Positions 59,275 to 64,000 of a stretch of DNA of 64,000 nucleotides are shown piece after piece. Numbering within the stretch: the stretch's first letter is position 1; every line of letters begins with the position of its first letter. Position numbers and translations under genes: made by a program. The notes below the pieces were generated by a model. It saw nothing but the letters and a program-made list of their open reading frames with translations, was not told the DNA's origin and did no database searches. The stretch comes from Punica granatum. Lineage: Eukaryota > Streptophyta > Magnoliopsida > Myrtales > Lythraceae. The stretch lies in contig NC_045128.1 of assembly GCF_007655135.1 (NCBI RefSeq), forward strand, positions 15,268,230 to 15,332,229. The letters are read 5' to 3'.

Positions 59275-59520
59275 CGACAGGTGGGGTCATCATTTTCTGT
59301 ACTATACTCATTTCATAATCTATTTTTCCATAATACTTCATAGGTATTATCCCTTCTTGTAAACAATTAATGTCCGCTCCAGTATCCAATAAGGCTATTG
59401 TATTTAATTCAAACTCTCCGCCTATTATTACCTTTACTCTTACATGCCACTTTTGTTAGGCCATATTGTGAGCAAAATGATCCTAATTCTCTTTTAAATC
59501 TAAAGTATCTCTCAATCCAA
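59275..59520 (-). pseudogene. Endogenous caulimovirid protease fragment with intact DTGAD
   Basis: Minus strand: a beta-strand segment (VKVIIGGEFELNTIALL), then the aspartic protease active site DTGAD and INCLQEGIIPMKYYG. This is the best preserved protease motif in the window; the fragment alone lacks the rest of the enzyme. The same segment in the main lineage 2 copy (57,075) has lost the active site. Confidence 0.75.
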
Positions 59521-60930
59521 GAAGCTGTAATTGCTTCTAATCAATAATCTTGAACATTCAAATTTAATATGCAAACCAATCGCTACAAATCAAACAATTC
59601 TATTCAATCATGTATTCACCTCAATGCTTCCCAAAAGAGCATAAAAAGAGTATTTGATCTGAGCATATATCAATTTACTATGCTAAAACCAAATCATCAT
59701 AACTAATCAAACCCATGAGAAAGTTTGGAAAGTAAAATTATTGCCTACTTATTATTTTTCTCACCCCAGATGGTGCAACTGTCAAGGAAAGTTTATATTA
59801 GTATTCCTGCATATCCAAATCTAATGAATAAAAATTAAACCCATAGATAAAACTAACAAGATATTAACAGTTGCTCTTCCTTTTTGTGCATTTTGTTCTG
59901 CTCAGGTTTTTATTTCGTGTTGAATGGGCAGAACCTTTGGTCAAAACACTAAGGCATTGTAAGAAATCCAACAAATAATTATAAACACAAAACAAGACCA
60001 AGAATGAAAGCGATTGTTACCTCTTTATCAATCTCTCTAATACAAAAACCAACACCAGCCATGAGAGCTTTGTATTCAAACAAACAAAAGAAATGCACAA
60101 AATTAAACAATGACTTTAGAAAATCAAAAAGTATGGACATTGGAGATTATCCAATGGACATCAACAAAAATTTTAATTAGTTAAAGAAGAAGAACAATGA
60201 CTAACCCCGTCACTAATAGACCGATCAAATTTGATTAACCAATTCTCTATCTTCCTCCATTATTGAATCTACTAAGAGCTTCAGATTTTCTTAAAGGCTA
60301 TTTTCATATGATTTGCCCAAAAATTCCTAATTATTGAGTGATCAGTTCAATTTGATCATAATCTCATTCTATCTTTCTCCGAACCTCAAGTTTTGCCAAA
60401 ATCCTATAAAAACTCATGTTTACCCAAAAAGTGCTTCCTCTCATTTCTTCAAAACCTTACCGATAAATGGACCGATTAGGGGTGGGGGAAGAGAAGAAGC
60501 CATGGAATAATAATTTTAGAATACGTGCAGAACCTCTTTCAAAAAGAAAAATTGTCCGATTTTCCCTAAATCCATCAGTTGCCGAACGATCAATCCCCTT
60601 TCACATCTCCCTGAGTCAAACAAGATGAAAGAACTAAAGGAAGCATACTTACGGATTATATGTAGAACCTCTGGCAGAAAGAAGAACAAATTCTTTATCC
60701 CAAAACCCTCACTTGTTCGATTGCCTCCATTGTTGAAACTTTTGCAGAATTTGCTTCATACCAAAACCCTCACGTAGTGATAATCACCTCTCTCTCTCTC
60801 TCATCACCCAAGAGAATGGAAAGAATCGAAATGGCAAAGCTCGAACCCCCTTCCCAAGAGGACTTTGAATTTAATTTTCTATTTCTCAACTAATGAGTGA
60901 CATGTGGGTGACTTTTATTATTTTCTTTTT
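59521..60930. other. Intergenic DNA
   Basis: No gene recognised. A CT microsatellite lies near 60,788-60,802. Two segments with CCAAAACCCTCAC (about 60,700 and 60,765) form a short direct repeat. Nothing else could be supported. Confidence 0.5.
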
Positions 60931-61731
60931 GAGTAAATTGCACCGGTAGTCCAAAATATTTTACAAATGTTTCATGATGGTCCAAAAAGTTTTTTTCGCT
61001 ACATGATGGTACAAAATGTTTCAAAGTTATTTCATGATGGTACAAACCGTCAATTGGCCCTGACACCGTTAACATTTTGCTGACGTGGCGCGTCCTATGT
61101 GTCACTTTTGTTATGTGTAACCAATCATAGTATGCCACGTCATTTAAGACAAAATAAAATTTTAAAAAGTCCAAAAAAATACAAAAAATAATTAAAAAAA
61201 TACAAAAAAAAGAGTAAAAATTTTGAAAAAAAATAAAAAATATTTTAAAATTTTGAAAATTTTAAAATTATTTTTAAAATTTTTAAAATATTTTTTTATT
61301 TTTTAAAAAATATTAAAAAAATACAAAAAGAGTAAAAATATGGAAAAAAAATAAAAAATTATTTTAAAATTTTGAAAATTTTAAAATTATTTTTAAAAAA
61401 ATTAAATTTTTTTAAATAATTTTATAAAAATTTAATATTTAATATTAAAATTATTTTAAATTTTAAATTTAAATTTTAAATTAAAAGTTTAAAATTATTT
61501 TTAAAAGTTTTAAAATTTTTAGAATTATTTACAATTTTTCGGCCACGTCAACAAGGAGGTGACACGTAGTAGCCACGTCAGTGTCGGCTTGACAACGTCA
61601 AGCTCGAGTTGACGGTTTGTACCATCATGAAACAATTTTGAAACATTTTGTACCATCATGTAGCGAAAAAAACTTTTTGAACCATCATGAAACATTTGTA
61701 AAACATTTTGGACCACTAGTGCAATTTACCC
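60931..61731. mobile_element. Mutator-like hairpin element 2
   Basis: 801 bp with long inverted arms (about 60,931-61,120 and 61,545-61,731) around a core of only A and T-rich, partly self-complementary DNA. Ends: GAGTAAATTGCACCGGTAGT and, in reverse, GGGTAAATTGCACTAGTGGT. Flanks are a perfect 9-base duplication TTTCTTTTT (60,922-60,930 and 61,732-61,740). No coding capacity. Confidence 0.85.
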
Positions 61732-61891
61732 TTTCTTTTTTACTGAAAAGACTTTCGTCAATCAGCCAAGATAAAGAAAAGGACGCTCTAGGCTTTTATT
61801 CAACCACTAATTTCTCTTTGCACTTTTTATTATTACTTATTAAGAAATAGCTACCACTATTATTCGTAGAGAAGGGTTAGGCTTTGTTTAA

Positions 61892-62316
61892 GGTAAATTA
61901 CACTGGTAGTTCAAAAAATTTTAATAATATATCGAGTTGGTTCAAAAAAAAATTTTACTACTTAATGGTACAAAATGTTTCAAAATAGTAACATGATAGT
62001 ACAAACCGTCATCTCGCCATTGACGCCGTCAAACCGATGTTGATTGTGCAAAATCGATTTTTGTGGGACGTTACATGATAGTGCAAAATATTTTGAAGTT
62101 GTAACTTAATAGTACAAAATGTTTTACGTAAGTTACATGATAGTGTAAAATTTACGGTCTTGTAAAGAACGGCTTGATGGCGTCAATGGTGAGATGACTG
62201 TTTGTACTATCACGTTACAATTTGAAACATTTTATACCATTAAGTACCAAAAAACAAATTTTTGGACCAAGCTGATATATTATTAAAATTTTTTGAACAA
62301 CCAGTGCAATTAGCCC
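61892..62316. mobile_element. Mutator-like hairpin element 3
   Basis: 425 bp with inverted arms (about 61,892-62,030 and 62,172-62,316). Ends GGTAAATTACACTGGTAGTT and, in reverse, GGGCTAATTGCACTGGTTGT. A perfect 9-base duplication TTTGTTTAA flanks it (61,883-61,891 and 62,317-62,325). The arms share ACAAAATGTTTCAAA and GTACAAACCGTCA with element 2, so it is the same family. Confidence 0.85.
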
Positions 62317-62329
62317 TTTGTTTAATAAA

Positions 62330-62490
62330 TGAGTAATGTTTTTTACTTTACTCCATTTAAATTTTATTTATTTTTAATTTAACAATATAATTATTTTTTT
62401 TCCTTTTTCTTCAATTATTTTATCTTAACTATCATTCAATTCAATTTTTAATACTAAAATTCTCTCAATTATTCATTACTTTTTGAGTAA
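62330..62490. repeat. MITE-like fragment
   Basis: It carries TTTAATTTAACAATATAATT and AATTCAATTTTTAATACTAA, phrases also seen in the MITE-like block at 9,855-10,172. Ends unclear. Confidence 0.35.
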
Positions 62491-62499
62491 ATAAATAAT

Positions 62500-63540
62500 T
62501 TGGTCCTCAAGAGATGCATGTTACAACAAATCTGATAGCAAGAAATTTTTTACATCAAATTGAACTTTGAAAGATTCTATTTATATATACATATATAATA
62601 TAATATCTCTCTCATGGCTCGGACCGAGAACAATTTGGGTCGGTTAAGTTTGCTAAAAGACTCCACTTTGATTGCAAAACAATGTCGTCCCATCTAATAT
62701 TGATGATGTCGTTAGAAGGGTAGGGAAAGCAGGTGCTACTAGGACAATTGTACTGGTATCGGTAATTTTTCATGGTAATGCGAGCATTATTGCTTGTTCG
62801 ATGTTTTCGAAGAGTATAGTTTGGTACGTGTTCATTGGGGACTAGTAATTTTTGAAAAGTTCCCACATTCAGTAGAAACTGGGTTAAGTTTTCCATTTTA
62901 TGCGTTTTAAGCATAGTAGAAGTTTGGGTGGTAGAATCTCTATTAGGATGTGGTGGCTTTGACGAGTTATAAGTAGCACCATAGCATGTTAGTATATAGC
63001 TTGCTTAGACGTTACCACGGGTCTAGAATTTCTCATTGTGATGTTGTCAAACTTGCTTAACATTCAAAGAAAAGAGAAAACAAAGAAGGTTGTGCAGCTT
63101 GTTATATTTCTTAGTAGTTGCCATGTATTTTTTATCGATTATGATTCAACTCTGTAATTGATATCTCTGGTTTCCAAATCAAGTTCATCTACAGCCATAC
63201 CCATTCTTAAATGAATTCACTAGTATGTTTAAGAACAGGGCGGAGGAGGAGGAGGAGGAGGAGGAAAAGAGAGAGAGAGAAATATTATATTATATATGTA
63301 TATGTGTATGTTTACATAAAAATATATATGTATATAATTTTTTATTGCCTAATCATCGCGTGTCACGTGATACTTTTATATAAACGTCAGCATTTCCTTT
63401 AACTTTAAACGGAAATATTGATGGAATGTCGGATTTAATGTACACTTAATCTCTCAATGTTCAATTTGATGTAAAAAATTTTTGAGATTAGATATGATGT
63501 TGTAACATATATCTCTCGAAAACTAAATCATTAATTTACT
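62500..63540. other. Unassigned region with an orphan frame
   Basis: A 100-codon minus frame (62,914-62,612; includes KMENLTQFLLNVGTFQKLLVPNEHVPNY) has balanced composition but no family I recognise. A GGA/GA microsatellite at 63,243-63,280 is followed by an AT-rich run. No splice or promoter evidence. Confidence 0.3.
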
Positions 63541-63715
63541 TACTTGTTCCACAATTCAATAACACAATCATTGCTTTCTCTCAACTATTTATTACTTTTT
63601 CTCACTTTTTCCCATAATTCAATAATACAATCATTATAATCTCAAATAATTATAATTATTTATAGTTGAAATGGAGTGGTGTCTAAAACTCCACTCCATT
63701 CCTAAACAAAGTCTA
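63540..63715. mobile_element. MITE-like copy
   Basis: CACAATTCAATAACACAATC and the related CATAATTCAATAATACAATC form two copies of the unit seen in the blocks at 9,855 and 39,600. It ends in a short inverted pair GGAGTGG/CCACTCC. Confidence 0.45.
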
Positions 63716-63740
63716 AAACTATCATTTGACCTATATATAA

Positions 63741-63743
<3 letters not shown>

Positions 63744-63772
<29 letters not shown>

Positions 63773-63774
63773 GG
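63744..63774 (+). repeat. AAT microsatellite
   Basis: About nine ATA/AAT units in a row, directly before the SINE-like copy. Confidence 0.85.
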
Positions 63775-63777
63775 TAA

Positions 63778-63971
63778 ACTAAAATCAATATAGGTTGGTT
63801 CAAACAGTTCGGTACTTGATCCGTTTAAATAAGGTCTCGGATTCGAGTTCTTGTGAATACATAAAATTCACGTTGAGAGGACTATACCTCTTAGTAGATC
63901 GACCCGACTTGACCAGATTAGTTGGAACCCAGTCGAACTTTTGGATACTGGAATTTACACTAAAAAAAAAG
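63778..63971 (+). repeat. SINE-like retroposon copy
   Basis: Matches 11,622-11,800: AATCAATATAGGTTGGTTCA, then a B-box-like GGATTCGAGTTC, then GAATACATAAAATTCACGTT, and a TTTGGATACTGG segment before an A run (63,962-63,970). The shared length and A-rich 3' end suit a SINE. Confidence 0.5.
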
Positions 63972-64000
63972 TAGATTAAATGATTAACCTAATACGCAAG

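Overview
The window is AT-rich plant nuclear DNA, almost certainly from a eudicot. The evidence is spliced genes with GT-AG introns, plant-type pentatricopeptide repeat (PPR) genes, MITEs, hAT, Harbinger and Mutator-type DNA transposons, very long LTRs and endogenous pararetrovirus (Caulimoviridae) sequence. I cannot fix the species. No rRNA, tRNA, CRISPR array or bacterial-type operon was seen.

Genic part (1-23 kb). At 0.4-1.8 kb (+) lies a broken PLS/E-class PPR pseudogene. At 2.0-4.0 kb (-) I could assemble, splice site by splice site, a nine-exon gene for a plastid-type GNAT acetyltransferase. At 8.2-9.4 kb (-) is an RRM-containing plant gene with an unresolved 5' end. At 19.8-21.5 kb (+) is an intact, intronless P-class PPR gene that matches what I remember of Arabidopsis At2g06000. 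The GNAT gene resembles At2g06025, so the pair may be conserved microsynteny. Between these genes is AT-rich DNA with a Mutator-like hairpin element (10.5-11.3 kb), related MITEs, SINE-like copies and possible Helitron ends.

Repeat part (23.4-59.5 kb). This is a stack of insertions. The oldest visible layer is an endogenous caulimovirid (lineage 1). On the minus strand its pieces lie in viral order: movement-protein start (48.5 kb), movement protein and capsid (43.7-42.0 kb), RNase H (31.4-30.5 kb), C-terminal part (26.8-25.9 kb), intergenic region with a tRNA-Met primer-site relic (25.3 kb). The protease and reverse transcriptase (RT) part missing from this series lies on the plus strand at 23.5-25.15 kb. 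The series is split by two very long solo-type LTRs of one family: A (26,795-30,543) and C (43,709-48,296, perfect ATGGG duplication). A third family copy, B (32,149-41,171, minus), sits in an LTR fragment (D) and itself carries a 3.9-kb hAT transposon and a MITE. A two-gene PIF/Harbinger element lies at about 49.6-52.2 kb. A second caulimovirid lineage fills 52.9-59.5 kb, with a large palindrome centred near 53.6 kb on a TATA-bearing promoter, and a hAT MITE inserted in its RNase H.

Right end (59.5-64 kb). This is non-genic, with two more Mutator-type hairpin elements bearing perfect 9-bp target duplications, MITEs, microsatellites and a SINE-like copy. All viral reading frames are interrupted by stops or frameshifts. 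The only genes that look functional are the GNAT gene, the PPR gene and possibly the RRM gene.
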